64,000 bases of DNA from Alteromonas salexigens (GTDB taxonomy: Bacteria; Pseudomonadota; Gammaproteobacteria; Enterobacterales; Alteromonadaceae). A program made the translations under genes and the position numbers. The notes under the pieces were generated by a model. That model was given only the letters and a program-made list of their open reading frames with translations. It was not told the DNA's origin and did no database searches. The stretch covers positions 124,001 through 188,000 of the forward strand of contig NZ_JAOTJC010000007.1 of NCBI RefSeq assembly GCF_025628895.1. Direction: 5' to 3'. Below are positions 41,909 through 51,213 of this stretch, in pieces (the first letter of the stretch is position 1; every line of letters begins with the position of its first letter).

Positions 41909-41958
41909 GTAATGACGGGTATAAAGCGAGCCCTACCCGACCGGGGTGGTAATGACGG
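41909..41958. repeat. two direct repeats upstream of the hydrolase gene
   Basis: GTAATGACGG occurs at 41909-41918 and 41949-41958, 40 bp apart (about four helical turns), both in the leader of the hydrolase gene. The spacing puts both on the same DNA face, as in regulator-binding sites. I could not define a good promoter between them and the gene. Confidence 0.4.
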
Positions 41959-42021
41959 TCAACCCTCTCGCTAAGGTTTGTCAGTGATGGAACATTCTGG
42001 TTCGCGCTGGCTGGCAGACAC

Positions 42022-42045
42022 AAAAAAAGCGGCCGAAGCCGCTTT
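42022..42045 (-). terminator. rho-independent terminator after nusG
   Basis: A stem AAAGCGGC / GCCGCTTT with a CGAA loop (TTCG on the transcript), followed on the minus strand by seven T. It ends the tRNA-Trp-secE-nusG transcript. Confidence 0.88.
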
Positions 42046-42067
42046 CCGATATTACTTAAAATGGGGC

Positions 42068-42616
42068 TTAGCCCTTTTCGACCTGACCGAATTCCAGGTC
42101 CACCGGGGTAGAACGACCGAAAATAAGCACCGATACTTTTACGCGGCTCTTTTCGTAATCCACTTCTTCCACCACGCCGTTGAAGTCGGCAAATGGCCCA
42201 TCGGTAACCCGAACCACTTCGCCTGGTTCGAACAGGGTTTTTGGTCTTGGCTTATCCACCGACTCTTCCAGCCGGTTCAGAATAGCGTCAGCTTCTTTCT
42301 GTGAAATTGGCATAGGGCGATCAGATGAACCACCAATGAAGCCAAGTACACGGGGAACGCTTTTCACCAGGTGCCATGAATCTTCGTTCATCGCCATTTC
42401 TACCAGTACATAGCCTGGGTAGAACTTGCGCTCTGACTTACGCTTCTGACCCGCGCGCATTTCAACCACTTCCTCAGTCGGTACCAGTACCTGACCAAAG
42501 TAGTCTTCCATATTGTGCATCTTGATGTATTCAAGAAGGGTCTTTTTTACCCGTGATTCGTACTGTGAATAAGCCTGTACCACGTACCATCTTTTTTTCA
42601 CTTCTTCTTCAGACAT
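42068..42616 (-). CDS. nusG: transcription termination/antitermination factor NusG
   Basis: 182 residues: NGN domain ([50 protein letters not shown]) and KOW domain ([30 protein letters not shown]). It couples RNA polymerase to the ribosome (S10) and to Rho. It starts 3 bp after secE and is followed by a strong terminator. Confidence 0.98.
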   Translation of the reverse strand: MSEEEVKKRWYVVQAYSQYESRVKKTLLEYIKMHNMEDYFGQVLVPTEEVVEMRAGQKRKSERKFYPGYVLVEMAMNEDSWHLVKSVPRVLGFIGGSSDRPMPISQKEADAILNRLEESVDKPRPKTLFEPGEVVRVTDGPFADFNGVVEEVDYEKSRVKVSVLIFGRSTPVDLEFGQVEKG

Positions 42617-42619
42617 ACG

Positions 42620-42997
42620 TTACGCTCCTATTCCAGTCACAAAACTAACCAATCGCACCATGATGCCATCGATGCCCCACAATATTAGGGCCATTACCAG
42701 TGTAGCAGCCAGTACAATCAGCGTCGTCTGATTAGCTTCCTGACGCGTTGGCCATACTACCTTGCGTACTTCCATACGCGAGTCTTTGGCAAAGTTCAGA
42801 AACGTGCTGCCCTTCTCTGTGGTGGCGGCAATAAACCCGGCTATTACCACTACTACTACGGCTACCAGCGCACGATACAGTACGGAAATTTCCCCGTAAA
42901 CTGTGTTGGCGGTAACCAGGCCTGCCAGTAATGCAAAGACTACCAGCCATTTGAACATGTCCAGTGGATTGGACTGTTTTTCCGTTTTTTCGCTCAT
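42620..42997 (-). CDS. secE: protein translocase subunit SecE
   Basis: 125 residues with three transmembrane helices, the longer proteobacterial form. The conserved cytoplasmic stretch FAKDSRMEVRKVVWPTRQEANQTT before helix 3 is diagnostic. It holds the SecYEG channel together. It is transcribed with tRNA-Trp upstream and nusG downstream. Confidence 0.97.
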   Translation of the reverse strand: MSEKTEKQSNPLDMFKWLVVFALLAGLVTANTVYGEISVLYRALVAVVVVVIAGFIAATTEKGSTFLNFAKDSRMEVRKVVWPTRQEANQTTLIVLAATLVMALILWGIDGIMVRLVSFVTGIGA

Positions 42998-43057
42998 GTC
43001 ACGATCCTAGCACTACAGCGTCGTTTGAAATTTACCGCTCACCGGCAAACAATAATC

Positions 43058-43134
43058 TGGCAGGGGTGGAGGGACTCGAACCCCCAACCATCGGTTTTGG
43101 AGACCGCTGTTCTACCAATTCGAACTACACCCCT
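43058..43134 (-). tRNA. tRNA-Trp (anticodon CCA)
   Basis: A 77-nt cloverleaf with the 3' CCA encoded. The acceptor stem is AGGGGTG / CACCCCT, the anticodon loop CTCCAAA gives CCA, and the T-arm GGTTCGAGTCC is standard. It has one more D-loop base than E. coli tRNA-Trp. It lies 60 bp upstream of secE on the same strand. Confidence 0.97.
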
Positions 43135-43230
43135 TTAGTGTCATCAACGATGACAAAATACACTTACACTGCCCTTGTGATAGTAGCGTCATTTCTGAGG
43201 AAAGTGCGGTATCGCAAGGGAGGGAGGCGT

Positions 43231-43258
43231 ATTATACTTAACCGCCCTTGAGATACAA
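43231..43258 (-). promoter_or_regulatory. promoter for tRNA-Trp-secE-nusG
   Basis: TTGTAT, 16 bp, TATAAT (perfect), then the GC-rich ACGCCTCCC discriminator typical of stringently controlled stable-RNA promoters. Confidence 0.82.
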
Positions 43259-43345
43259 GCGCTTTATGGTAAGCACATTGGCCGGATACGTATGCGGGGT
43301 GTGCCATTACAACAGTCAGCTGACCCCGCTTTTCTGGGAGTTACC

Positions 43346-45187
43346 CTACTCCACGCCGATAAATCCACCGGTCTGGTGGGCCCATAACTTAGCGTATATG
43401 CCATTTTTTGCCACCAGTTCACTGTGGGTGCCAGCTTCCACAATCTTGCCTTTATCCAACACCAAAAGACGGTCCATCTGGGCAATGGTCGACAACCGGT
43501 GGGCAATGGCCAGTACCGTTTTATTTTCCATCACGGTATTCAGGCATTGCTGAATGGCGGACTCTACTTCCGAGTCCAGCGCCGATGTGGCTTCATCGAG
43601 GATCAGAATAGGGGCATCCTTTAACAGTACCCTGGCAATGGCAATACGCTGACGTTGCCCGCCAGAAAGCTTCACGCCCCGCTCGCCAACGTGAGCGTCG
43701 TAGCCTGTGCGCCCTTCGTTGTCTGACAGCGATAAAATAAACTCATGCGCTTCGGCTTGCTTGGCTGCGGCAATCATTTCTTCTTCGGTGGCATTGGTGC
43801 GCCCGTACACGATGTTATCCCGTACCGACCGATGCATCAGCGACGTATCCTGCGTTACCATGGATATTCGCGCCCGCAGTTCTTCCTGAGGCACATCGGT
43901 AATCCGTTGATCGTCCAGCAGAATATCGCCTTGCTGGGCGTCGTAAAAGCGCATCAGCAAATTGACCAGCGTCGATTTACCGGCGCCGGAACGGCCCACC
44001 AGTCCGACTTTCTCACCGGGTTTAATCTGAATATTCAGGTTGTCGAACACTTTAATTGGGGTCGCGTCGCTGCCCGCGTAGGCAAAGTGCACATCGCGGA
44101 AAGTAATGCCGCCCCCCCGTACCTTCAGCGGTTGGGCGCTGGTTTTGTCGGTGACACTGACGGGTTGGGCCAACGTATTAATCCCGTCCTGTACCGTCCC
44201 CAGGTTCTCAAACAATGCTGTTACCTCCCACATGATCCAGTGGGACATGCCATTCAAACGCAGACACAGACTGATAGCCACGGCGATATCTCCTGGCGAG
44301 ACGATATTGTGCATCCACAGGTACACTGACATGGCCCCCACAGAGAAAATCAGTATGGCGTTGGCCATTTCCACACAAAATTCCAGTACCGTGACCAGGC
44401 GCATCTGGGGATAGACGGTAGACAGGAAGCGACCCATACTCTCGCGGGCATAGTCCGCTTCACGCTGGCTGTGGGAGAACAGTTTGACGGTGGTGATGTT
44501 AGTGTAACTGTCTACAATACGCCCGGTCATGATGGAACGGGCATCGGCCTGCCGTTGCGAGACCTGCTTGAGCCTGGGTACCAGTACTTTAAGAATGCCT
44601 ACATACACAAAAAACCACACGATGAGCGGTGCAGCCAGCCGCCAGTCGGTGCTGAATATCAACACCACCATGGAGATGAAGTAGACGCTGATATACACCA
44701 TCAGATCGAGTAACTTCATTACGGTTTCCCGCACTGACAGCGCGGTCTGCATGACCTTGGTGGCCACCCGCCCGGCAAATTCGTTCTGGAAGAAACTCAG
44801 GCTTTGCCCCAACAAATAGCGATGCGCCTGCCAACGTATTCGCATGGGGTAATTCCCAAGCAAAGACTGGCGGGAGAATAACGATCGCAACAATATAAAA
44901 CCGGGGATCAGCACCAGCACGGTGAAGCCCATCAACACCAGCGTCAGCTTTTCCTGTTGCAGGAACGTGGCACGGTCATGTTCTGAAAACCAGTCGACCA
45001 TCTGTCCAAGGAAACCGAATAAGGCGACTTCCAGCACCGCCACGATGGCACTGAGCAACGACACGACCAGGATAATTTTCCACATACCCTGCGTGTAATA
45101 CCGGCAGAATGCCAGCATACCACTGGGTGGCTGGGTAGGCGTGGCATCGGGAAAAGGCTGGGTGAGGCGTTCAAAAAAAGAAAACAT
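43346..45187 (-). CDS. ABC exporter, fused permease-ATPase
   Basis: 613 residues: six-helix type I exporter domain (about residues 25-330) and a nucleotide-binding domain with Walker A VGRSGAGKST, Q-loop VTQDTSLMH, signature LSGGQRQR, Walker B ILILDEATSALD and switch His AHRLST. The group includes lipid and multidrug half-exporters working as homodimers. The substrate is unknown. It ends about 90 bp before the tRNA-Trp promoter; the gap carries a weak GCGGGGT/ACCCCGC pairing with a long loop. Confidence 0.92.
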   Translation of the reverse strand: MFSFFERLTQPFPDATPTQPPSGMLAFCRYYTQGMWKIILVVSLLSAIVAVLEVALFGFLGQMVDWFSEHDRATFLQQEKLTLVLMGFTVLVLIPGFILLRSLFSRQSLLGNYPMRIRWQAHRYLLGQSLSFFQNEFAGRVATKVMQTALSVRETVMKLLDLMVYISVYFISMVVLIFSTDWRLAAPLIVWFFVYVGILKVLVPRLKQVSQRQADARSIMTGRIVDSYTNITTVKLFSHSQREADYARESMGRFLSTVYPQMRLVTVLEFCVEMANAILIFSVGAMSVYLWMHNIVSPGDIAVAISLCLRLNGMSHWIMWEVTALFENLGTVQDGINTLAQPVSVTDKTSAQPLKVRGGGITFRDVHFAYAGSDATPIKVFDNLNIQIKPGEKVGLVGRSGAGKSTLVNLLMRFYDAQQGDILLDDQRITDVPQEELRARISMVTQDTSLMHRSVRDNIVYGRTNATEEEMIAAAKQAEAHEFILSLSDNEGRTGYDAHVGERGVKLSGGQRQRIAIARVLLKDAPILILDEATSALDSEVESAIQQCLNTVMENKTVLAIAHRLSTIAQMDRLLVLDKGKIVEAGTHSELVAKNGIYAKLWAHQTGGFIGVE

Positions 45188-45365
45188 GGCGTCCCGCTAT
45201 GACTGATAAAAAATAAATAAGACCGGCTAGCCTGACGTCGTACCCTACCCCGGTATCATACAGAATCTCATCCGGCGTAGCGCTGCAACTTCTTTATACC
45301 GGCATGCCCACGGAAAGGTTTGCGTGCGATGCTTTCGTAGGACGATACCGCACAATGTCGGCAGG

Positions 45366-45770
45366 TTAGCGTTCCACCTGCAAACTGGCCAGGGCGGCTA
45401 CCGCATCGTCTGCCCGATGGGCCGGTACAAAAATATGATCATGATAATAGGCGGCTACAACATTGGCACTGATCCCTTCGTGGGTCAGTACCGCTGACAT
45501 GGCGGCTGTCATGCCAACCGCTTCCAGACTGGAATGCACCTCACAGGTGATACACCGGAAGGTGCCTTCATAAGACAGCTGATGCTTGTCGGCATACTCC
45601 TGCTGAACAATCAGAGTGGTGCCTTCCCGCTCGCGGAACATACCCTTAATGTCATCAACCCGGCAATCTGGCATGTCAGTGGGATCCACGGTGACAAACA
45701 CATAAGTAGGGGTATCCAAAACGGGCATAAGATTATGTAACAACGTCGATAAGGCGTCTTCACCCGACAT
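45366..45770 (-). CDS. ACT-domain protein (DUF2241/ACT_3-like)
   Basis: 134 residues. CRVDDIKGMFREREGTTLIVQ, CITCEVHSSLEAVGMTAAMSAVL, EGISANVVAAYYHDHIFVPAHRADDAVAAL has the ACT-type beta-alpha-beta layout, and the pattern fits the two-ACT DUF2241 group. Such proteins probably bind an amino acid or other small ligand; the ligand is not known. TCAGGAGAACAGA precedes the ATG. A 171-bp gap without clear features separates it from dbpA. Confidence 0.75.
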   Translation of the reverse strand: MSGEDALSTLLHNLMPVLDTPTYVFVTVDPTDMPDCRVDDIKGMFREREGTTLIVQQEYADKHQLSYEGTFRCITCEVHSSLEAVGMTAAMSAVLTHEGISANVVAAYYHDHIFVPAHRADDAVAALASLQVER

Positions 45771-45941
45771 TCTGTTCTCCTGAGCTGGTATAATACAACC
45801 CCGCCCGGACTCCGACAGTCCGGTATCCGGGGACTGTTATCAGGCGCTGAGTACGCGCTGCTGCGGGGGGGATTAAGATGTTTCGCTGACCTCTGAAATT
45901 ATCATAGCCGCGGCATACAGGCAATGTGCATGCCGCATCGG

Positions 45942-47318
45942 CTACAGGCATTTTGCCCGGATCCGTTTCCCTTTAATTTTGCCTTCCCTGAACAGCTTCA
46001 TAGCCCGTTTTACACTGCGTAACTTAATGGCTACGTAGCTTTGGCTGCTTTGTACCTTGATATTGCCAATATCTTCACCCGGAATATCGGCATCTTTGGT
46101 TAAGGCGCCTACCAGGTCTCCGGGCCGTAATTTCTGCTTCTTACCCGCATTCAGCACGATACAATTGTAATCCGGCTGCACAATACGATTCTTATGGAAC
46201 CGTAACGCCTGCGCCCCTTTTTCGGGAATGGCAGTGGTAAACATAGCCGTGATCTTCTTCCAGTGACCCACATCCGGTGGCGTAAGCAGGGTGATGGCGA
46301 TGCCCTGCTTGCCCGCACGGGCGGTCCTGCCGATACGGTGTACGTGCGCTTCGGGCTCTTCGCTTACGGTGTAGTTGATAACACAGGCCACATCTTCTAT
46401 ATCCAGCCCGCGTGCGGCCACATCGGTTGCCACGAGGACGTTCATGGCATCACTGGAAAAGCGCATCAATACGTCCGTTCGCGCCTGCTGTTCCATTTCC
46501 CCCTGCAACCCTCCGGCGTTAAAGCCTTCATCTATGAGCTCGTCAACCACTTCCATGACGTCTTTGCGCGTATTACAAAACACAATTGCACTGGCCGGCT
46601 GGTAGTGAGTAAGCACCGCTTTCAGCGTCTGCAAACGGGTATGGGGCAGCGTTTCGTACGCCACTTGCTCGATATCCGGTGTGTGGCTTTGTTCAGCGGT
46701 GACATCCACCTGCACCGCATCGCGCAAATAAGCTTGGGCTACCGCCTCGACGGCCGGCGTGTAGGTGGCCGACATCAGCAAGGTCTGCACCGTGTCCGGC
46801 ACCTTGGCGAAGATCACCGCCAAATCGTCTTCGAAGCCCATATCCAGCATTCTGTCTGCTTCATCCAGCACCCGGCACTTCAGCGTATTGAGAATAAGCC
46901 GTCGACGCTGGACATGATCCATGATGCGCCCCGGGGTGCCCACGATGATATGGCCGCCGTGTTTAAGTGACTGGATCTGCGGGCCCATGGGCTGACCACC
47001 ACACAGGGTCAGCACTTTCAGGTTGGGAATATAGCGGGCGGCCATGCGCACTTGCTCGGCCACCTGTTCTGCCAACTCCCGGGTGGGACACAGGATTAGG
47101 GCCTGGGGATGAGGTTCGCGGGTATCCACAGCCTGAATACAAGGGATAGCGAAGGCCAGGGTTTTACCGCTCCCCGTCTGCGCCTGGGCCATCACGTCCT
47201 GCCCCGTTAACGAAGCAGGCAGCGAGGCTTTTTGCACCGGTGATAATGTGTGTATGCCATTGTCTTTCAGGGCGCGGGCGATGTCGGCGTGCACCGCCAG
47301 ACCTTCGAAATCACTCAA
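45942..47318 (-). CDS. dbpA: ATP-dependent RNA helicase DbpA
   Basis: 458 residues: Q-motif, Walker A MAQAQTGSGKT, PTRELAEQV, GTPGRIMDHV, the DEAD box VLDEADRMLDMGF, SAT, then DVAARGLDIEDV and HRIGRTARAG. The C-terminal RRM-like domain (RPGDLVGALTKDADIPGEDIGNIKV) is the part that in E. coli binds hairpin 92 of 23S rRNA, making DbpA a late 50S-assembly helicase. The only fitting start is TTG at 47318, directly after the stop of the upstream gene and eight bases after AAGGA. Confidence 0.93.
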   Translation of the reverse strand: MSDFEGLAVHADIARALKDNGIHTLSPVQKASLPASLTGQDVMAQAQTGSGKTLAFAIPCIQAVDTREPHPQALILCPTRELAEQVAEQVRMAARYIPNLKVLTLCGGQPMGPQIQSLKHGGHIIVGTPGRIMDHVQRRRLILNTLKCRVLDEADRMLDMGFEDDLAVIFAKVPDTVQTLLMSATYTPAVEAVAQAYLRDAVQVDVTAEQSHTPDIEQVAYETLPHTRLQTLKAVLTHYQPASAIVFCNTRKDVMEVVDELIDEGFNAGGLQGEMEQQARTDVLMRFSSDAMNVLVATDVAARGLDIEDVACVINYTVSEEPEAHVHRIGRTARAGKQGIAITLLTPPDVGHWKKITAMFTTAIPEKGAQALRFHKNRIVQPDYNCIVLNAGKKQKLRPGDLVGALTKDADIPGEDIGNIKVQSSQSYVAIKLRSVKRAMKLFREGKIKGKRIRAKCL

Positions 47319-48875
47319 TTATTCGTCCTTATTCCATAAATTTACCACGCCTTCATCGACGTGTTGTTCAAGGTTGTGTCGTTGGCGCATTTGTTGTGAC
47401 CAGGCGCTGACCCAGCGCTGAAAACCCGCTGACGACTTTACATTTCGTGCAGAGCGTTTGAGACGTTCTGCCAGGATTGGATTAGTGTCTGCCTTAGAGA
47501 GCACCACATAGGTTTCTACTGCCTGATAATTGTATACCCGGGAGATATCAGTACATTTGCGCTTTAACTGTTCACACCCCAGGCGTACGGCAAAACGTGA
47601 ACCAAACAGATAATCGGCATCGCCTTTCAGCAACGCGTCTACCACCTCCGGCCAACTGTCATAGGCCAGGGTTTTTAACCCGGCCTGGCGGGCCACAACA
47701 GCCCGAAAGTCATTTCGCAGCACCGCCACCACGGCAGTCTCGGCCACATCGTTCAGCGACTCGATGGCCTGTTCCCGGGTGCTGAAAAGTCCATGCCGGT
47801 TGCGGGTTATGGGAGTTATCCAGTGAAAAAGGTGTTCCCGTTCTGGGGTTCGCGCAACCGGAAAAGCCACCACGTTGGGGTGACGGGCGGACTCACGCAA
47901 CACCCGCTCCCAGGGCGCAGTAAGAATAGGCTGTTTTACCTTTGCCTCACTGAGGATCGCTTTTACTAAGTCAGCGGCATAGCCGGTGACCTCAGTCCCC
48001 TTGTCCTGCTCACTGAAATAAGGCACATCTGCAGCAATCACCCACAAATTATCGGCCGCCAGTTCCAACGGACGGGTAAAGCTTATTACGCCATCCTGCA
48101 CTGCGACCGAAATCTTTCTATCCTTCAGCTGTGAAACGGTACGGTGTACCAGCTCCTCGAATTCATTACTGGCTTTGTACCGCGCCGCTGCCTCGGTCAA
48201 CTGCACTGCCAGCGCCGCATTGCCGGGGTGCTTTTTGAGCGCCAGATAGTTGTATGATGTGCTCCAGTCTACGATGGGGACCAACCCCGAGCAGCTGAGT
48301 TGTGCCTGCTCGCATACCATGTGTAACCCAATATGTGTAAAGAAAACACCATCCACACTGCCACTCAGCACGGCCTCAATCGCCTCGCTCCAGGTATCAA
48401 ACGCCACCACCCGGCTGCGGGAGTTGTCTTTTGCCAGCGCAAAACGATAGTCCTTCCTGACGGTGGCGATGCTCTCTACGTCGGACAAGCCCACATTATC
48501 CCGGGCAGCTACCGGATGCAGACGTGGCACAAACAGCGCTATGTGACTGGCGGTGAGGGGCGTAATCCAGTGATAATTGTGCTCATTGTCCGGGGTTCTG
48601 GGAATGGATGCGGCCAGCAAGGTGGGATCACTGGCCTGGGCGTGTGCCACGGCGCTGAAGGGGACATCCTCCAGCCTGACCTGCAGGCCCGCTGCAGCCG
48701 CGATCCCCGTGACTGCCTCCACATTAAAGCCGCCAGCCTGTTCTTCATTAAATGTATTGAATATGGGTACCGGCGCAACCGCCAGCCCAACCTCATCAAC
48801 CGGCTGCGCGCTAACCTTGTGGGCGATCACTGCCACAAACAGCACTATCCATGCGCTCAAGGTTTTACTTCTCAC
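47319..48875 (-). CDS. periplasmic protein with two tandem solute-binding (SBP_bac_3) domains
   Basis: 518 residues: signal peptide of about 23 residues (ending KVSAQ), then two solute-binding domains, about residues 28-255 and 270-500. Internal duplication is plain: HYHWITPLTASHIALF in the first half matches LFHWITPITRNRHGLF in the second, and both carry a -C(E/T)(Q)- cysteine region near LHMVCEQAQLSC and VRLGCEQLKRKC. No permease or ATPase is adjacent, so uptake through an ABC transporter cannot be claimed. Its stop adjoins the dbpA start. Confidence 0.8.
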   Translation of the reverse strand: MRSKTLSAWIVLFVAVIAHKVSAQPVDEVGLAVAPVPIFNTFNEEQAGGFNVEAVTGIAAAAGLQVRLEDVPFSAVAHAQASDPTLLAASIPRTPDNEHNYHWITPLTASHIALFVPRLHPVAARDNVGLSDVESIATVRKDYRFALAKDNSRSRVVAFDTWSEAIEAVLSGSVDGVFFTHIGLHMVCEQAQLSCSGLVPIVDWSTSYNYLALKKHPGNAALAVQLTEAAARYKASNEFEELVHRTVSQLKDRKISVAVQDGVISFTRPLELAADNLWVIAADVPYFSEQDKGTEVTGYAADLVKAILSEAKVKQPILTAPWERVLRESARHPNVVAFPVARTPEREHLFHWITPITRNRHGLFSTREQAIESLNDVAETAVVAVLRNDFRAVVARQAGLKTLAYDSWPEVVDALLKGDADYLFGSRFAVRLGCEQLKRKCTDISRVYNYQAVETYVVLSKADTNPILAERLKRSARNVKSSAGFQRWVSAWSQQMRQRHNLEQHVDEGVVNLWNKDE

Positions 48876-48887
48876 AAGTGGGCTCCA

Positions 48888-49931
48888 TCAGACAAGGGGG
48901 GTATCCAGTTTCCATGCAAGGGTTTGCCCGGCATAAAACGGCACAATATCGGTGCCGTCTGGCAGGGCTACGGTCTCCGGCACCTGCCAGTCCTGTCTGA
49001 CCAGGGTGATGGTGCCTGTATTACGCGGCAAGCCATAAAAGTCCGGTCCGTTTTCACTGGCAAACGCTTCCAGGTGTGTCAATGCACCCAGCTGGTCAAA
49101 AATCTCAGCATACAGTTCAATAGCACTCCAGGCACTGTAACAGCCGGCACACCCACAAGCGTTCTCTTTCTTGTGGCGGGCGTGAGGGGCGGAGTCGGTG
49201 CCGAGGAAAAACTTACGGTTGCCGCTGGCTACTACCTCCTGCAACGCTTGTTGGTGGGTATTGCGTTTGAGCACCGGCAAACAGTAATTATGTGGCCGGA
49301 CGCCCCCTACCAGTAAGTCGTTGCGATTCAACAGCAGGTGTTGAGGAGTAATTGTCGCGGCTACATTATCACTGGCCTCCACTACGAACTGTGCTGCGTC
49401 CGCTGTCGTGATATGTTCAAACACCACTTTCAAACCGGGAAATGCCGCTACAATAGGCGCCAGCTTCTGTTCAATAAACAGCTTTTCACGGTCGAATATA
49501 TCTACATGGTTATCGGTCACCTCTCCGTGGATCAGTAACAATAAACCTTCTTCCTGCATGGTCTCAAACACCGGATAGAGGGCTTCAATTCCCGACACCG
49601 CAGCGTCAGAATTGGTGGTCGCGCCAGCCGGATACAACTTACAGGCGACTACGCCGGCGGCTTTGGCTTCGCGGATATCTTCGGGCGTGGTGGCGTTGGT
49701 CAGGTATAAGGTCATTAGCGGTTCAAACTGACTGCCCTCTGGACGTGCATCCAGAATGCGCTGTTTATACGCCATCGCCAGTTGTGCGTTGGTAACCGGC
49801 GGCACCAGATTCGGCATAGCAATGCCGCGGGCGAAACAACGCGCAGTGGCAGGCACTGTCTCTGGCAGCATGTCGTCATCGCGAAAATGGAGGTGCCAGT
49901 CGTCCGGCGTTCTGAGAGTTAACGTCTGCAT
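48888..49931 (-). CDS. pyrC: dihydroorotase
   Basis: Third step of pyrimidine synthesis: carbamoyl-aspartate to dihydroorotate. The 347-residue protein is the short class II form. WHLHFRD at residues 12-18 provides two zinc His, [14 protein letters not shown] the carbamylated Lys, LLLIHGEV and FEHIT further His ligands, and GTDSAPH the catalytic Asp. A TATAAT box about 75 bp upstream on the minus strand may be its promoter, but the -35 is poor. Confidence 0.96.
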   Translation of the reverse strand: MQTLTLRTPDDWHLHFRDDDMLPETVPATARCFARGIAMPNLVPPVTNAQLAMAYKQRILDARPEGSQFEPLMTLYLTNATTPEDIREAKAAGVVACKLYPAGATTNSDAAVSGIEALYPVFETMQEEGLLLLIHGEVTDNHVDIFDREKLFIEQKLAPIVAAFPGLKVVFEHITTADAAQFVVEASDNVAATITPQHLLLNRNDLLVGGVRPHNYCLPVLKRNTHQQALQEVVASGNRKFFLGTDSAPHARHKKENACGCAGCYSAWSAIELYAEIFDQLGALTHLEAFASENGPDFYGLPRNTGTITLVRQDWQVPETVALPDGTDIVPFYAGQTLAWKLDTPLV

Positions 49932-50030
49932 GAAATCTCGCTCTATTCTTTACTTACTGATTTATTTTTCTAACCAAGCCAGACTGGCGTTATTATAACC
50001 ACTGGCCGGCTGCTGAGTGCATTAAATTTG

Positions 50031-50594
50031 CTAACTTTTCTTGGTATACGCTGCGGTAATCACGATGCGCGTGCCATTCACCCGACCTTCTATCTGCGCC
50101 GGATTGTCGGTCAGACCGATATTCCGGACGGCGGTCCCCCGCTTCGCATTGAACGTCGCGCCTTTCACCGGCAGATCTTTAATGAGGTGCACTGTGTCAC
50201 CGGCCTGTAAGGGGGTGCCGTTATTATCCAGGGTCGGCGCTCTGCTGGCGTCCGCCAGACCCGCTTCAGCAAGGTTACGCACGCCGTCATCCAGGTAAAC
50301 TATATCCAGTAAGTCCTGTGCCCACGGCTCTCCAGACAGTCGCGTTAACATTCGATATGCCTCAGCCTGAACACCCATTACCGGGGACCAGATAGCGTCA
50401 TTCAGACAGTGCCAGTGATTAACATCAGTGATATCACCCGAACTCATCTGGCTGCGACAGGTGTCACAGGCCAAAAATACGGTGTCGGTATCTTCGGTAG
50501 CTGCAGCGCTAACCGTGTGTAATTGCAGCTCCTGCGGTTGACCACACATTTCACAGGCACCATTTGCCCGCGTGACGACTCTTTCTTCCAGCAC
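50031..50594 (-). CDS. PhnA-domain protein with N-terminal zinc ribbon
   Basis: 187 residues. The N-terminal part has CEMCG and CDTC, a four-Cys zinc site; the C-terminal ~70 residues form the PhnA/YjdM domain (LQAGDTVHLIKDLPVKGATF, KRGTAVRNIGLTDNP, IEGRVNGTRIVI). The short E. coli homologue is also zinc-ribbon plus PhnA domain; despite the name, no role in phosphonate use is shown. The start is GTG at 50594, with GAGG eight bases upstream and an in-frame stop just before. Confidence 0.8.
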   Translation of the reverse strand: MLEERVVTRANGACEMCGQPQELQLHTVSAAATEDTDTVFLACDTCRSQMSSGDITDVNHWHCLNDAIWSPVMGVQAEAYRMLTRLSGEPWAQDLLDIVYLDDGVRNLAEAGLADASRAPTLDNNGTPLQAGDTVHLIKDLPVKGATFNAKRGTAVRNIGLTDNPAQIEGRVNGTRIVITAAYTKKS

Positions 50595-50667
50595 CCTTTC
50601 TGCCTCATTACGTTATTTCTGGCAGTATACCATGCCGCAAACGAAGCTGCCGCCAACGATTAACCAG

Positions 50668-51213
50668 TCACTTGCTTACCGGCGGATCCTGCTGGTCTAC
50701 ATAAATAAGCTCGTCCACGGGATAGCCTTTTTGTGCGGCGAAAGCCACCAGCTCTTGTACTACCGGCTCAGGTAATTGCGGGGTGCGTGACAGGATCCAT
50801 AAATAATCTTTATCCGGCCCGGTCACCAGCGCGTGTTGATAGTTGTCATCGAGCTGCATAACGATATAGCTGGCATAGAAGGGGCCGAAAAATGAAACTT
50901 TCAGGTGGCCGGTGTTGCTGTCGTTCACAAAGAATGCCTTGCCATTGGCCTCTTCCCAGGCACTTTCTGCCTGATTGAACCCACGGTTCGTGACCGTGAT
51001 GCCGCCTTCTTCCCGGGGGCGGTATTCAGCGGTCACGTGGGACAGACCTTCCTCAAACGAATGTGGCAACCGGGCTATTTCGTACCACTTGCCCAGGTAG
51101 CGCGGTAATTCAAAACTGGTTACCGGCTGGACATTGTCAGGTTTGCCGGTACACCCCAACAACCCCAGGCTCATCAGGCAAACACATAAAAACCACGGCA
51201 GTCTAATTGGCAT
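50668..51213 (-). CDS. blc: outer-membrane lipoprotein lipocalin Blc
   Basis: 181 residues: lipoprotein signal with lipobox LGLLGC (Cys about residue 20), then the lipocalin GxW motif LGKWYEIARLPHSFE, and the conserved VTGPDKDYLWILSRTP near strand G-H. Bacterial lipocalins bind lysophospholipids or fatty acids at the outer membrane and are often stress-induced. The ATG at 51213 follows GGAGGAAAATT and overlaps the preceding cupin gene by 11 bp. Confidence 0.93.
   Translation of the reverse strand: MPIRLPWFLCVCLMSLGLLGCTGKPDNVQPVTSFELPRYLGKWYEIARLPHSFEEGLSHVTAEYRPREEGGITVTNRGFNQAESAWEEANGKAFFVNDSNTGHLKVSFFGPFYASYIVMQLDDNYQHALVTGPDKDYLWILSRTPQLPEPVVQELVAFAAQKGYPVDELIYVDQQDPPVSK

Noticed and set aside
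46263..46970. A 235-codon plus-strand frame inside dbpA
   Set aside because: Antisense to the conserved helicase core; composition (many His, Gln, Arg) is typical of a shadow frame.
48333..49316. A 327-codon plus-strand reading frame
   Set aside because: It lies antisense across both the tandem solute-binding protein and pyrC, which have clear family motifs on the minus strand. The translation has no recognisable domain.
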